This document shows, piece by piece, positions 33,801 to 51,000 of a DNA stretch of 64,000 nucleotides. The position numbers and the translations under genes were made by a program. The first letter of the stretch is position 1. Each line of letters begins with the position of its first letter. Origin of the DNA: Armigeres subalbatus (taxonomy: Eukaryota > Arthropoda > Insecta > Diptera > Culicidae); assembly GCF_024139115.2 (NCBI RefSeq), contig NC_085141.1:34850120-34914119 (forward strand), in the 5' to 3' direction. The notes beneath the pieces were generated by a model that saw only the letters and a program-made list of their open reading frames with translations, was not told the origin of the DNA and did not search any database.

Positions 33801-33812
33801 CGTGTACGGAGG

Positions 33813-33960
33813 CTTCAAAGCACCTTGAAAGGAGGTTTTAGAGCTTTTTTGAAAGGAGACTCCCGAGCCTCTTGAAAGGAGTCTCCTACACCTCTTGAAA
33901 GAAGGCCTTCAAACCTCTTGAAATTGAAAGAAGGTCTTCAAACCTTTTGAACCGAGATCG
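33813..33960 (+). repeat. Block of the 23-bp CTTGAAAGGAGG repeat
   Basis: Five to six units of the same 23-bp repeat found inside the hAT element at 2200-3115, for example GAGCCTCTTGAAAGGAG. Confidence 0.8.
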
Positions 33961-34570
33961 GACGAGAAGAGACCGAGTCATGGCTTGCTGCTCACCGATT
34001 GACACGCTAAGGTGGTAATATATAATCACACGCTAATGGTAACTTACTCAAACCCCACATTCCCCTTCTTCTCTCACGAAAAAGGAACAAAAAAATCCTT
34101 TTAGCATAGGACGAGTGTTTTTTTTTCAGTCATTTTCGTAAGACGGAGTTGAACCTTGAACATGTTTCATTTGAAAACTGAACTCCAAAGTAAACTTGAC
34201 TTAACCACGATTTTAAATTACAGAACAACGTTGGTATCTAGTTGTTATGATATTGATCATTCAAGACACGTTATAGATTGCAGCAATAATCTAAATAACT
34301 TATTCTACCCAATTAGTTCAACTATCAGCCTCGTGTGTAGTAACACCATCAAGCTGACCTCCAACATGTCGATGTTAAATTTCCGAACAACCGCCTAGAA
34401 AATGGGAATGATATGTATTTAAAAAAGATAGCGATACCTCAATTTTAGATTTTTGGTAACTAGTACTATTATCCAACAACTCCAAAGTAATAGTTTTGTG
34501 AAAGCTGGCAACAGACCCGGAGTTATATACCATTCGACTCAGCTCGATGAGCTGAACAAATGTCTGTCTG

Positions 34571-34573
<3 letters not shown>
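33961..34573. other. No gene recognised
   Basis: AT-rich. The stretch 34510-34573 (ATACCATTCGACTCAGCTCG then GTCTGTCTGTC) looks like the repeat sequence that commonly precedes (GT)n tracts in Aedes genomes; that is recollection. Confidence 0.4.
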
Positions 34574-34641
<68 letters not shown>

Positions 34642-34648
34642 GTGTGTG
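34574..34648 (+). repeat. (GT)n microsatellite
   Basis: About 37 dinucleotides with one GC interruption near 34636. No LINE end abuts it. Confidence 0.97.
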
Positions 34649-34973
34649 CACAAAATGCCATAAAAACATTAGCCAAATTTTCACATAGAAACTCTTAACC
34701 AATTTTTTTGCAACAAGCTGCATCCGACAGAGACTAAAATGCTGTTGATCACTATTGAATTTCATAATAATTGCGAATTGCAAAAAATAGATAATATTGA
34801 AATAGTGATGAAACATAGTCACATAGAACAATAATGTGTTATAAAAAATGCCTTGCATCTATGAATATTTTCAAAGTTTTTCCGTGGCTTGCTCCCATTA
34901 AGAGTTTCATCGTACTATGCAAATGCTCGTGTTCCACGCATTTAGGCGTAAGTATGCTCTTCGTTCCGTTTTT
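34649..34973. other. No gene; diverged repeat flank
   Basis: The first part (CTTAACCAATTTTTTTGCAA, CAAGCTGCATCCGACAG) is distantly similar to 42150-42200, supporting a shared repeat with a (GT)n core. Confidence 0.4.
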
Positions 34974-36606
34974 ATTATTATTATTATTTATTCAGACTAA
35001 GGCCGAAGTGGCCTGTGCGGTATATAAGAGTCTTTTCCATTCGGCTCGGTCCATGGCTAACGTCGCCAACCACGCAGTCTACGGAGGGTCCGCAAGTAGT
35101 CTTCCACCTGATCGATCCACCGTACCTCGCCTTCTTGTGCCCGTCGGATCGTTGTCGAGAACCATTTTCACCGGGTTACTGTTCGACATTCTGGCTACGT
35201 GCCCGGCCCACCGCAGTCGTCCGATTTTCGCGGTGTGAACGATAGATGGTTCTCCCAACAGCTGATGCAACTCGTGGTTCATTCGCCTCCATCTGCACCC
35301 CACCATAGATGGTACGCAGCACTTTCCTTTCGAAAACTCCAAGTGCGCGTTGGTCCTCCACGAGCATCGTCCAGGTCTCGTGTCCGTAGAGGACTACCGG
35401 TCTAATTAGCGTTTTGTAGATTGTCAGTTTGGTACGGCGGCGAACTCTATTCGATCGGAGCGTCTTGCGGACTCCAAGTACGTACGATTTCCAGCCACTA
35501 TGCGTCTCCGAATTTCTCTGCTGGTGTCATTTTCGGCAGTCACCAGTGAGCCCAAGTACACAAATTCTTCTACCATCTCGATTTCGTCACCACCGATGCA
35601 AACTCGCGGTGGGTGGCTCACATTGTCTTCTCTTGAACCTCTTCCTATCATGTACTTCGTCTTCGACGTGTTGATGACTAGTCCGATCCGCTTAGCTTCC
35701 CTCTTCAGTCTGATGTAGGCTTCCTCCATCTTCTCAAAGTTACGTGCCATAATATCTATGTCGTCGGCGAAACCAAATAGCTGGACGGACTTATTGAAAA
35801 TTGTACCACTCGTGTTAACCCCTGCTCTTCGTATTACCCCTTCCAAAGCGATGTTGAATAGCAGACACGAAAGACCATCACCTTGCCGTAACCCTCTGCG
35901 GGTTTCGAAGGGACTCGAGAATGCCCCTGAAACTCGAACTACGCACATCACCCGATCCATCGTCGCTTTGATCAACCGTGTCAGTTTATCCGGAAAACCG
36001 TGTTCGTGCATTAGCTGCCATAGCTGGTCCCGATCGATTGTATCATATGCGGCTTTGAAGTCGATGAATAGATGATGTGTGGGCACGTTGTATTCGCGGC
36101 ATTTCTGCAGTACTTGGCGAATGGCAAACACCTGGTCCGTGGTGGAGCGTTCGCCCATAAAACCCGCCTGGTACTGCCCCACGAACTCCCTTGCAGTTGG
36201 TGCTAGTCGACGGCATAAAATTTGGGAGAGTACCTTGTAGGCGGCGTTCAGCAATGTGATTGCGCGGTAGTTGCTACAATCCAGCTTATCGCCATTTTTG
36301 TAGATGGGGCACACGACACCTTCCATCCACTCCTGCGGCAAAACTTCCTCCTCCCAAATCTTGGTAATGACCCAGTGCAGCGCTCTAGCCAGTGCCTCAC
36401 CACCGTGTTTAAATAGCTCTCCTGGTAGTTGGTCAACCCCAGGGGCTTTGTTGTTCTTGAGCCGGCCAATCTCCTCCTGGATTTCCTGGAGATCCGGAGC
36501 CGGTAGAATTATGTCCTGCGCGCGTTCTCCCAGGTCCATCACCATACCGCCATCTTCGGCTACCACATCGCCATTCAGGTGTTCTTCGTAGTGCTGCCGC
36601 CACCTG
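34974..36606 (-). pseudogene. Second RTE/Loner-like LINE copy, 5'-truncated
   Basis: Same family as 20254-23665. Readable minus-strand motifs run from GDKLDCSNYRAITLLNAAYK through FGFADDIDIMARNFEKMEEA (about 35750-35790) to KIGRLRWAGHVARMSNSNPV. The RT core is open over more than 380 codons, better preserved than the first copy, but the C-terminal part is frameshifted near 35290-35480. The 3' tail is TAATAATAA-like at 34974-34990. At 36605 it joins the R1-clade fragment without a visible target duplication. Confidence 0.88.
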
Positions 36607-37418
36607 AATGACGGCCCGGATTGCGTCCACCGTCGATGTACCCTTCCGGAATCCGAACTGCATATTCGATAGACCACGCTCACCTTCTGTGTACTTTGAT
36701 AGCCTGTTGAGAATAAGCCGTTCCAAGAGTTTTCCGAGGGTGTCCAACAAGCAAATGGGCCTGTACGATGTTGGATCCCCAGGCGGTTTACCTGGTTTTG
36801 GCAACAGCACCAGCTTCTGTATCTTCCATCTATCTGGAAAATTGCCTTCTTCCAGGCATTTTTGCATTACCGTCCTAAACATGTCCGGGAACGCCAGTAG
36901 AGCAGTCCTCAATGCTACATTGGGAATTCCGTCCGGACCAGGAGCTTTTTTAACCTTCAGAGCTTTCGCGACAACTTCAAGCTCTTCGCTGGAGACCGTA
37001 GCATCAACAGCGTCGTCTTCATCATCGTACGGAGGTGATGGCCACAGCGTTGGGCTGTGATGCGGGAAGAGACCGTCCACTATTATCTTTAGCCTCTCCG
37101 GGCACATTTCAACTGGCGTTGTTGGTCCTTTGGTCTTTGCCATTATCGTCCGATAAGCGTAGCCCCACGGATTGGCATCGGCTTCGCGGCACAACTCCTT
37201 GTAGCAGTTCAACTTGCTCAACTTGATCTCGCGGTTCAATGCTGCCCTAGCCGCACGAAATACTACCTTATTCTGTTCTCTATCCTCTTCTGTTCGCGAT
37301 CTTGTAACGCGTCTTCTTGCCCTTAAACAAGCAGAACGAAGATCCCTGAGTGACTCGTTCCACCAGTAAGCCGGACGTCGCCAATTGCGTGGTTCCAATC
37401 TTCTCGGCATTGATGCTG

Positions 37419-37420
<2 letters not shown>
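36605..37420 (-). pseudogene. R1-clade LINE fragment E1 (ORF2 linker and RT start)
   Basis: On the minus strand: RRPAYWWNESLRDLRSACL, KKAPGPDGIPNVAL, FPDRWKIQKLVLLPKPGKP, SYRPICLLDTLGKLLERL and FGFRKGTSTVDAIRAVI. It starts abruptly at the (AC)n tract at 37421-37486, i.e. 5'-truncated at the microsatellite. Its 3' part is lost where the RTE-like copy begins. Similarity to E2 places it in the R1 clade. Confidence 0.85.

Positions 37421-37486
<66 letters not shown>
37421..37486 (+). repeat. (GT)n microsatellite between LINE fragments E1 and E3
   Basis: 33 uninterrupted dinucleotides, (AC)n on the LINE strand. Left is the 5'-truncated end of E1; right is the poly(A) end of E3 (TTTTTTTCTTCC on this strand). 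Confidence 0.97.
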
Positions 37487-38157
<671 letters not shown>

Positions 38158-39392
38158 TTTTTATAGAGGGATGAAGGCAAATCTGCTTACAGACACCTGA
38201 AATTATCACTCAGGGAGTGGGGTTGGCGCGGTCGACAGAAGGCCGGCCCGCCGGACCCACTAAACCCACCCAAGTAACAGAAGGTTACTTGAGTTACCCT
38301 CTCTTCTCATGCCCTGTTCCCCCCGGGACTTACTGGATGTCAATACTTCGGAGGGGGGCTGTGCTCATGCACTTCACGTGTTCAGCCTCTAGCAAGCACA
38401 GCTAGTTCGCTACATTTTTCTCATCGAAGCATTTTTTATTCGGTTTGCGCGTCTCTTGATCTTTGACGCTCACTGTCTCTCTTCCTCATGCCATTCAGCA
38501 CCACTGCATCTTTGAGCCATTTAGCTCTCGACGTGCTCGCAGCCTACTCAGATAGTCCCCGGCGGCGAGAGCTTCCCCGAAAACCGACGACCCGTGGAAG
38601 TTTATTGCGTGTCCAACACTAATGTCTCACCTAGATAGTCCGAGGCACTTTCTCACTTCAACGGGAAACCGGTTGGATGCCAAAGTCGGTCCAGAGATTC
38701 CGGGTGGAGCATAACGTCCGGTTCACTGGCGCTTCGACTACCCAAAGCCGATTATTCGACGCGTCACGAACTACTCGGCATAGTCCCCGGCGGTGGATCT
38801 AGCCTACTCCGACTAGAAGCTTCCCGGTAGCGGAAATTCTCCCGAACGGAACTTTTGTTAACATTGAACCGTTCGGCTCCCAGCATAGTTTTCTTGACTT
38901 TTTGCTGCACTTTTTCGTTGAGCCATTTAGCTCCCAGCTAAATCGCGGGCTACTCGGATGATCCCCGGCGGCAGATCTATCCTACTCCGACAGGGAGTTC
39001 CCCGACGTTGGAATTTCCCTCGGAAACGACGACTCGCTTCTGTGTAAGACTTGTTGAATATCTTTTACCACTTTTAAAATTTCTGGTGTTTTCCAGATCA
39101 GCGCAGGACTGGAGGCCTTTCTTACTTCAGCGAGTGACCGGTCCGAGTGCCGAAGTCGATCCAGAGATTCCGGGTGGAGCATAGCGTCCGGTTCAATGGT
39201 GCTCCGACGACCTGAAACCAGTTCTACCAACGCGTCACGTTCTACTCGGCCTAGTCCCCGACGATGGATCTAGCCTACTCCGACTAGAGGCTCCCCGGCG
39301 ACGGAAACTCTTCGAAATTAATCTTCTGTATTCTTGAGCCATTAAGCTCCCAACTGGATCGCGATTTACTCAGATAGTCCCCGGCGGCGGAT

Positions 39393-42335
<2,943 letters not shown>

Positions 42336-43700
42336 ACATTTTTATCGCAACTTTCACCAAAAGATCCGAAATGAATTCAAGTTCTAGGCCACTCGGTTCC
42401 GGAGTTATTCCGGATATAAAATGGGTGTGCACTATTGGTTATTTATCACTACGCATACTTCGGAAATGATTATTTTAGATATTTCGTTCGGAAACGACGC
42501 AGAAGCTATCAGGAATTTTATCGGTCCAAAATATGGCCTGTATTCTGGACCTGTTACGGGGTCACTTTACGGAAATCGGCGAATACTATCGTGCGACACA
42601 TCAAACTTCATGATTTCATAAGTTATGCCATTCTATGATAGTTTTGTACTTTCTGGACCATATTTAGATCGATTGTAACCGGTAGACATGTAGTGTTCCA
42701 CTTCGTGGACAATATTTGAACCCATTGGACTTGTTGTACTGGTTCAAATGGAGAAATATTTTACCGTCGTGCGGGGCTGCTTTTGACTCTGGGGGCTACT
42801 TTGGATTTTTGATTTTCTAGAAAAAACAAACGAAAAAATTCCAAATTTGAAACAGAAAGTTGGCATCAACAAGACACCCGAATGGTGATAATGGCAATTT
42901 GAGAGTAGTTTACGTTATAATTCTTGTTTCAAAATGTCCAAAGTAGCCCCCGATTTGTCAAAAGAAGGCGCACGACGGTACCCAGAAAATACAAAGGTAT
43001 AATGCAATAACTTTTGAAAACATGATGTTTGCTATGACACATGATTGTCTTCTTCTTTTTCAATAACTCCACATTCTAACTGGAAATTAACTGCATTACA
43101 GTACTGCAGTAATTCATTGAAAAGTTTTCTATGCCCACTGTTTGCAATGAACACTATGCCTAGATTATTTTCCACCCGAAAACATCCTGGACCGGACCGA
43201 GAATCGCAATAGACGTCTCCGGATTGGCAGCGTGGCGGTATTGTTCGCCAAGCTAACTGGATGCTGTGCTTGCCTATTTCCCAAAATTGACCTATGCATA
43301 AGTACCCAGGTTCACCTATTTACCGTTGTAAACAATTCCAATCGGTTCAGGAAGTACAAAACTATCACTACTAAAATGCCACTTCTATAATATCATGAAA
43401 TTTAATAACCTCATGATTGAATTTGAGTATTGTCCAAAACTGACCCTTGATCCACTGCACGGTCAACAAGAATATCGGATCCAATAGCACAAGAAGCACA
43501 AAAAATAATAGAATGCAATAACTTTTGAAGCCATGAAGTTAGATATGCAGCATGATGGGTTTCCTAAGATTGATTGTTGAACCAGTACCCGGTAAATCCG
43601 TCTACCGGTTCCAATCGGCTCAAATACGGTTCAAGAAGTACACAACTACCATAGAATGCCATAATATTAACTTCAACAGTTTGAATGATAACCTATTAAT
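42336..43700. repeat. Diverged repeat with inverted and direct units
   Basis: 42620-42690 (ATGCCATTCTATGATAGTTT to CCGGTAGAC) is matched in reverse by 43595-43665 and more weakly by 43305-43385. Phrases such as AATAACTTTTGAA recur near 43005 and 43515. An old degenerate interspersed repeat; no coding content recognised. Confidence 0.5.
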
Positions 43701-45046
43701 GAGGATGATGGATGTTCCTCCCCCCATTCTGTCAGCTTTGACTTCTCACGCCACATGCAAACGTCATTGGGACAGTAAACCACAACCTGTAGTTCCATCA
43801 GTCCAGTTATCATTGCATGGTCAGTCGTGGCGGCATCAGTCAATCTTCAAAAGAACCGTCGTAAGATGCAGAGCCGGCAAACTCTTTCGCATTGTGAGGC
43901 GTGGCGCTGTCTAAGTCCCTGCGTTCCGTGTTTTCTTTAGCTTTGCAACATGCTGGTTCACAGAAACACATTTCACCTCTCACATGTTTTATATAATAAC
44001 AATAATCATCAAAGCAATCGATTCAATGGGCAATAGGATGGACAGGAGAGCCTACTTCGGTTGATTGATTTCTTGGCCAGCGGTAGTCTGCGGAGCAAGT
44101 AACCGCACAACCGACGGGAAACTTTAATTGAAGGTGCGCTCGGCGGCTTTGACACACGTTCTTCGGTTGATAGAGGGTTGTCGGTGCGAACCGCTGTCGG
44201 TTGCAGATCCAGGTTACTGGGTAAGCTAGAATCCATGACCGCCCCCTTCATTGATCGAACGGTGATCAGTGTTCATTTTGTCAAGATCATTCTCCGGTTT
44301 GTTAGGCATTGACTTGTCGTGGCCTCCGTGGCAGTTTCCCAAGGTATCGCATTACGTTTCCAATTAACACTTCACTACTGCGGGTGGGCCTTGCCAATTT
44401 CCCATAGCTAATTCACTTCTCATGTGCGCGTAATTGGAGTTGCTGTGTGAAACTGGATAGACTTTCTTCCAGTGATGGTGATATCTTGGGTTACCTAAAG
44501 GTAAACCACACTCCAGCACTCCAGCAGTGCCTCAACCAGGCGCGTCATCTACTCGCACGCAACCCACCCGTGTGCGGCAGCGCCAAGACGGCTCGCCCAC
44601 CCGTAGTCGTTAGTTCGACGCCATGGTGATTGGTTTCACTTTCCATTTCATCACAACAGCCAACTGCGATGCTTCTGATGGCTATGTTTTCGATCTTGTT
44701 GAACGTGGCTCGGTTGGGAGAAGAAGGCGGCACCGTGCGAAAAACTAAACATGAAATCGATCATTTTTCAGTTTCTGGCCGCGGAAGGAGACACTAAGGG
44801 ATAACGTGATCTTGGATGGATATCTAAGAATGTAATTATTCAATGCGATTTGCATTGCGATTTCCACGTAGCTGACTTTTTTTTCTTGCGATATCAGTCA
44901 TAGTCGTAGAAGCATAAGTACTAGAACGCTAGTGGCGCTGTAGTTATTTAAATTATTTTGTCAAATTATGCTTCAACAAGTTTCAATTGAGCAAAGTAAC
45001 CTAGATATTGGTCACGCGATTTGGAGCGACATTAGCAATCTTATAC
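43701..45046. other. No gene recognised
   Basis: Short ORFs only; no repeated or structural signal found. Confidence 0.45.
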
Positions 45047-45054
45047 TTTTGAAT

Positions 45055-45251
45055 AAAAGATATTTTAGTTACTAGATAAAGATTGTCGCTTCGGTTCCCT
45101 TTGTTCTGCTGTTCGGAACATGTTGGGTATCAAGCTGTCAAATCGTATGGATTTTCCTTCTTTGACATTTAGCTCCCCTATCCTCGCCAGCAAGAGATGT
45201 TTCGGACAGCGACGACAGCGACAATCTTTATCTAGTAACTAAAATATCTTT
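45055..45251 (-). mobile_element. AAAAGATATTTTAG MITE, copy A
   Basis: Terminal inverted repeats begin AAAAGATATTTTAGTTACTA and continue to GATTGTCGC (about 38 bp). TTTTGAAT flanks both ends (45047-45054, 45252-45259) if one T of the right terminus was lost. It is inverted relative to the copies at 59139 and 61847. Confidence 0.88.
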
Positions 45252-45259
45252 TTTTGAAT

Positions 45260-47990
45260 CAATTGTCATAGTCGTTTCGGCCACTTGTCAAAATGGAGCT
45301 CATTTACATTTGCATCTTCTTGATTGTCTTTGACATAGCGTATTGTGTTAACTTCTTCTTTGTTGGTATTACATTCCCCCCTGGGACATTGTCGATTAGC
45401 CGTTTAGTGTTCATGCGGATTGTGGTTTTGCTTTGTAGCCACCCATATTAGCACTAGGCTATGAAGGATCCCAACCCAATTGAATTGTGTTAGTTATTCA
45501 TAAATGGCATTCACATTTCAGTAAGTGACGCTGTCGATCAGTTAGGTTTATATTTATGCCAGGAATACCCACACGTGCGTTCAAAAATTTAAAGAAATTA
45601 TTGTACCGCGTATAAACAAATCTACTCCTCCGCTCATTTTTAATCGCGACAAAAAATAAGCGTCAGATAGTCACCTAAGAAAAATATATCTCCAGAAAAA
45701 AAGCGACGTTGATATTTTTGAAACATTGTCCGCCACGTGGTGGATTGTGGCGGTGAACCCTTTGATAGCACGTGCTCTTTGTACTGCGGATAAATTTTAC
45801 ACATCTGTGGAAGCCTTAAAAAATGATCACGAAAGTTGTCATTTTGTTGCAAGGAACAATGTTTGATGTTTATAATAAAGGCTCGCAGTGCCTTATGTAT
45901 TGCGAATCACCTTGCAAGCAAAGGCAAAGGGTCAATGCGGAGTTGGCGAGTTCGGTTCGGTTCTCGGTGCGGCCTAGGATTTTTTCGCGTGGAAACCATT
46001 CTCGACGCATTGAGCTTATATGCTGTACTAAACACTCGAAGATACACACTCATGCAATTGCCAGGCAGAAAAGCTTTCAATGAGTAACAGGGGAATATTT
46101 ACACACACAAGTTGAATAGCAGGTCATATTCAAGATGGAATGTAGTGCCATTGAAGAAGAAGAATTTTCATATTTTCGCTTTATCCATTATGACCGAAGC
46201 TTTTCTCCGATCCTCTATTCTCCTATATGTTTAATCAGATACCCACTATTTCTTCTCACCCGGATTATCCCCGCTAGATACCATAAAGATATGTCTCTCA
46301 GAATATGCTTCGTAGATAAGGCCAACCATAACTTTCGCTCATTTGAAGCTGCGTCGGTCCAATGCACTCGCATATCTACCTGCGGGTGCAAGATGTGATT
46401 AAATTGTGTGATAAATCGAAATTTAATTGGATTAACTGTGGTGTCGAGAAAATAATAAACCAGTTCCCAGTAGGCTCACCATCACCGCACCAGTTGGTTG
46501 GAGGAAATTCAATTGAACAGATCGCGAGTTCCACCGATGGTCAGATCCGGTGGAAAACCGTAGAGAATTGCAGTAGTATGCTTAATAGTGGTTTCTAATT
46601 AATCGTGCGTTATTGATGTTGGCCACAAACGAGTTCTGGCAGGTCTACACTAAAGTTTAATGCCCTTTTACGTTCGTTCGTCGCCTTGATGTTCCATTTC
46701 AAGTTCAACTCTTGTTCGTCGGTGAACATTGGAGCAGAGCCTTTGTTTTTTCAGACCAAAACTTCAGTATTTTAATTTAGCGTTTCAGATCAAAAGCGTT
46801 TTGAAAACAATTCGATTCTTTTACCGGAGATGACATATTGAACCTATGGAAATATATTTCCATGGAGCGCCGGAGGTTTTATCCATCTCAAAACAAGATT
46901 CTGCCCTATGGTGCATAGATCGATCGAGTGCAAGAAATAAGGTGGTATTTAATGAATGATTTAATTGGCGTTGGATTGGCATTCAACAGCGGTGCTACAA
47001 CAAGAAATGCATGCTGATTGCCGGATGGTTGGAATCGCTCGTAACGATTACGATTGAAGTTGTTGATTTTTTCTGTTCTCGTGCCGATGGATGTTTGTTT
47101 TTACACCGGGGAGCCGCTCGATGACGACAACATGGGACGACGACGGGTTGGATCGATTGGACATCTGTGGCGCTTCACAGGGAAAAGTTTTATGAGCAAC
47201 AGAGTGTAAGTTATCATTTGTTGGTGGTAATTAAGGGGAAGATGCCCCGAAGCGAATGAATTCTTCGAGAAAGAAAGGAATAAATTTACCTCACCAATTA
47301 CCGGGTATGGAGCTGCAGTTGCAACTTGTATGAAGGGAAGACTTTTTTTTGTAGTACGAACCTGCAAATAGAAAAAAGAAGGAAATTCATTTACTTATGC
47401 GTTCTGTTTGTTTATTGGGTTATGATAATCATAAGTCCGTTGATTGGGTGATTGCTAATTTATGCAGGTAAGATTTCTGGCTCCATTATTTTATTTCAAA
47501 TGAGCAGAATGCTTAAACACGTTTCGACTAAGTATATATATGCGCAGGTCCAATTCTGCGGCACCAACTCGATATTTAAATTTCCAGATCGAGAGGCGAT
47601 AATGTGATTGAAAGGGTGATCATATAATTATAGTCTCATTGGTGACGCCTAGAGGTTCCTCCCAACCTAAGCGACGCACAAATGCCAGACAGAACCAAAT
47701 ATGTTGCTCTAATTTTTTACGAAAGCTCATGCCTTAAGGTCTGAAGGAGTAACAGCGCCAGCGTCCTTATTTCAACATTGAAACAGTCAATTTCCAGTTG
47801 TGGCGGAGCTAGGCGCATTTACCACACCAACCATAGGAAAGTACACAAAAAATAGATTATAATACATGATAAAAGCTAGTTCTGAATTTTTCCCGAAAAA
47901 AGTTTAGTCAAATTTCCTTGTATGTATGTGAGCTAGAGTTTGTTTTAGTTTTCTTTGGACTGTATTTGGGATTCATTTGAAAAAAAAAAA
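45260..47990. other. 2.7 kb without recognised gene
   Basis: Only short ORFs. One minus-strand ORF (45640-45852) looks protein-like in composition but matches no family I know. The block 45812-45854 matches 8696-8737 inverted. Confidence 0.45.
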
Positions 47991-48009
47991 TGAATCAAGT
48001 TACGATAGT

Positions 48010-51000
48010 GGTTAGATTCAATTTAAATTGGATTTGGATTGTTTTGAAATGGATTGCTTTTCGAATGGATTAAATTTAGTTTTAAATTTAGATTGGATTA
48101 AGCTTTGATTTAAATTGTAAGTGGAAATAATTTGGATTTGATTTGAAATGGTTTTGAATTGGATTGAATTTTGTATGCATTTGGATTGAATTTTGATAGG
48201 ATATATATTGGGTTTGTGTTAGATTCGGATTGCATTTGGCGGTGAATTCTAATTGGGTTCAGATTGAATTGAATTGGGTTTTGACTAGAATTGGATTCAA
48301 TTTGGATTTGAATGGGATTTACATTTTATTCGGATTAAATATGGATTGGTTTTGGGTTAGATTTTGAATAGGTTTTGATTGGATTTGGATTTGATTTGGA
48401 TTTGGATTGGATTTGGATTGGATTTGGATTGGATTTGGATTGAATTTGGATTGGATTTGGATTGGATTTGGATTGGATTTGGATTGGATTTGCATTAGAT
48501 TTGGATTGGATTTGGATTGGATTTGGATTGGATTTGGATTGGATTTGGATTGGATTGGATTGGATTGGTTTGGATTGGTTTGGATTGGTTTGGATTGGTT
48601 TGGATTGGTTGGATTGGTTTGGATTGGTTTGTGTTGGTTTGGATTGGTTTGGATTGGTTTGGATTGGTTTGGATTGGTTTGGATTGGTTTGGATTGGTTT
48701 AGATTGGTTTGGATTGGTTTGGATTTGGATTGGATTGGATTTGGATTGGATTTGGATTGGATTTGAATTGGGTTTAGATTGGATTTGGTTTGAATTGGAT
48801 TTGATTTGGATTTGGATTTGAATTGTAGTTGGATTGGATTTGGATTGGATTTGAATTGGAGTTAGATTCGATTTGGATTGGATTTGGATTTGATTTGGAT
48901 TAGATTTGAATTGAATTTGGATTGGAATTGGATTGGATTTGGATTGGATTGGGTTTGGATTGAATTTGGATTGGATTTGGATTGGATTTTTGGATTGGAT
49001 TTAAATTGGATTTGCATTGGAGCTGGATTGGATTTGGATTGGATTTGGATTGGATTTGGATTGGGTTTGGACTGGTTTGCATGAGATTTGGATTGGTTTG
49101 GATTGGTTTGGTTGGTTTGAATTGGTTTGAATTGGTTTGGTTGGTTTGGATTGGTTTGGTTGGATTTGGTTGGTTTGGTTGGTTTGGATTGGTTTGGTTG
49201 GTTTGGATTGGTTTGGATTGGTTTGGATTGGTTTGGTTGGTTTGGATTGGTTTGGTTGGTTGGTTTGGATTGGTTTGGATTGGTTTGGATTGGTTTGGAT
49301 TGGTTTGGTTGGTTTGGTTGGAATCAGATTGGTTTGGATTGGTTTGGATTGGTTTGGATTGCGTTTGGATTGGTTTGGATTGGATATGGATTGCATTTGG
49401 ATTGCATTTGGATTGGTTTGGATTGGATATGGATTGGTTTGGATTGGTTTGGATTGGTTTGGATTGGTTTGCTTGAGATTTGGATTGGTTTGGTTGGTTT
49501 GGATTGGTTTGGATTGGTTTGGATTGGTTTGGTTGGTTTGGATTGGTTTGGATTGGTTTGGATTGGTTTGGTTGGTTTGGATTGGTTTGGATTGGTTTGG
49601 ATTGGTTTGGATTGGTTTGGTTGGATTTGGATTGGTTTGGATTGGTTTGGATTGGTTTGGATTGGTTTGGATTGGATTTGGATTGGATTTGGATTGGTTT
49701 GGATTGGTTTGGATTGGTTTGGATTGGATTTGGATTGGTTTGGATTGGTTTGGATTGGTTGGATTGGTTTGGATTGGTTTGGATTGGTTTGGATTGGTTT
49801 GGATTGGTTTGGATTGGTTTGGATTGGTTTGGATTGGTTTGGATTGGTTTGGATTGGTTTGGATTGGTTTGGATTGGTTTGGATTGGTTTGGATTGGTTT
49901 GGATTGGTTTGGATTGGTTTGGATTGGTTTGGATTGGTTTGGATTGGTTGGATTGGTTGGATTGGTTTGGATTGGTTTGGATTGGTTTGGATTGGTTTGG
50001 ATTGGTTGGATTGGTTTGGATTGGTTTGGATTGGATTTGGTTGGTTTGGATTGGTTTGGTTGGTTTGGATTGGTTTGGATTGGTTTGGATTGCGTTTGGA
50101 TTGGTTTGGATTGGATGTGGATTGCGTTTGGATTGGTTTGGATTGGTTTGGATTGGTTCGGATTGCGTTTTGTTGGTTTGGATTGGATTTGATTGGTTGG
50201 ATTGGTTTGGATTGGATATGGATTGGTTGGATTGGATTGGCTTTGGATTGGTTGGTTTGTGTTGGTTTGGAATGAATTGGTTGGATTGGATTTGGATTGG
50301 TTTGGATTGGTTTGGATTGGTTTGGTTTTGGATTGGTTGGATTGGATTGGATTGGTTTGGATTGGTTTGGTTGGTTTAGATTGGTTTGGATTGGTTTGGA
50401 TTGGTTTGGTTGGATTTGGTTGGATTTGGATTAAATTTGGATTGGTTTGGATTGGTTTGGATTGGTTTAAATGGTTTAGATTGGTTTGGATTGGTTTGAT
50501 TGGTTTGGTTGGTTTGGATTGGTTTGGATTGGTTTGGATTGGTTTGGATTGGATGGATTGGTTTGGATTGTGTTTGGATTGGTTTGGATTGGTTTGGATT
50601 GGTTTGGATTGGATTTGGATTGGTTTGGATTGGTTTGGATTTGATTTGGATTGGTTTGGTTGGTTTGGTTGGTTTGGATTGGTTGGATTGCGTTTGGATT
50701 GGTTTGGATTGGTTTGGATTGGATATGGATTGCGTTTGGATTGGTTTGGATTGGTTTGGATTGGTTGGATTTGATTTGGATTGGTTTGGATTGGTTTGGA
50801 TTGGTTTGGGTTGGATGTGGATTGGTTTGGATTGGTTTGGATTGGTTTGGATTGGTTTGGATTGGTTTGGATTGGTTTGGATTGGTTTGGATGGGATTTA
50901 GATTGGTTTGGATTGGTTTGGATTGAATTTGGATTGGTTTGGATTGGATTTGGTTTGGATTGGTTTGATTGGTTGGATTGGTTTGGTTGGTTTGGATTGG

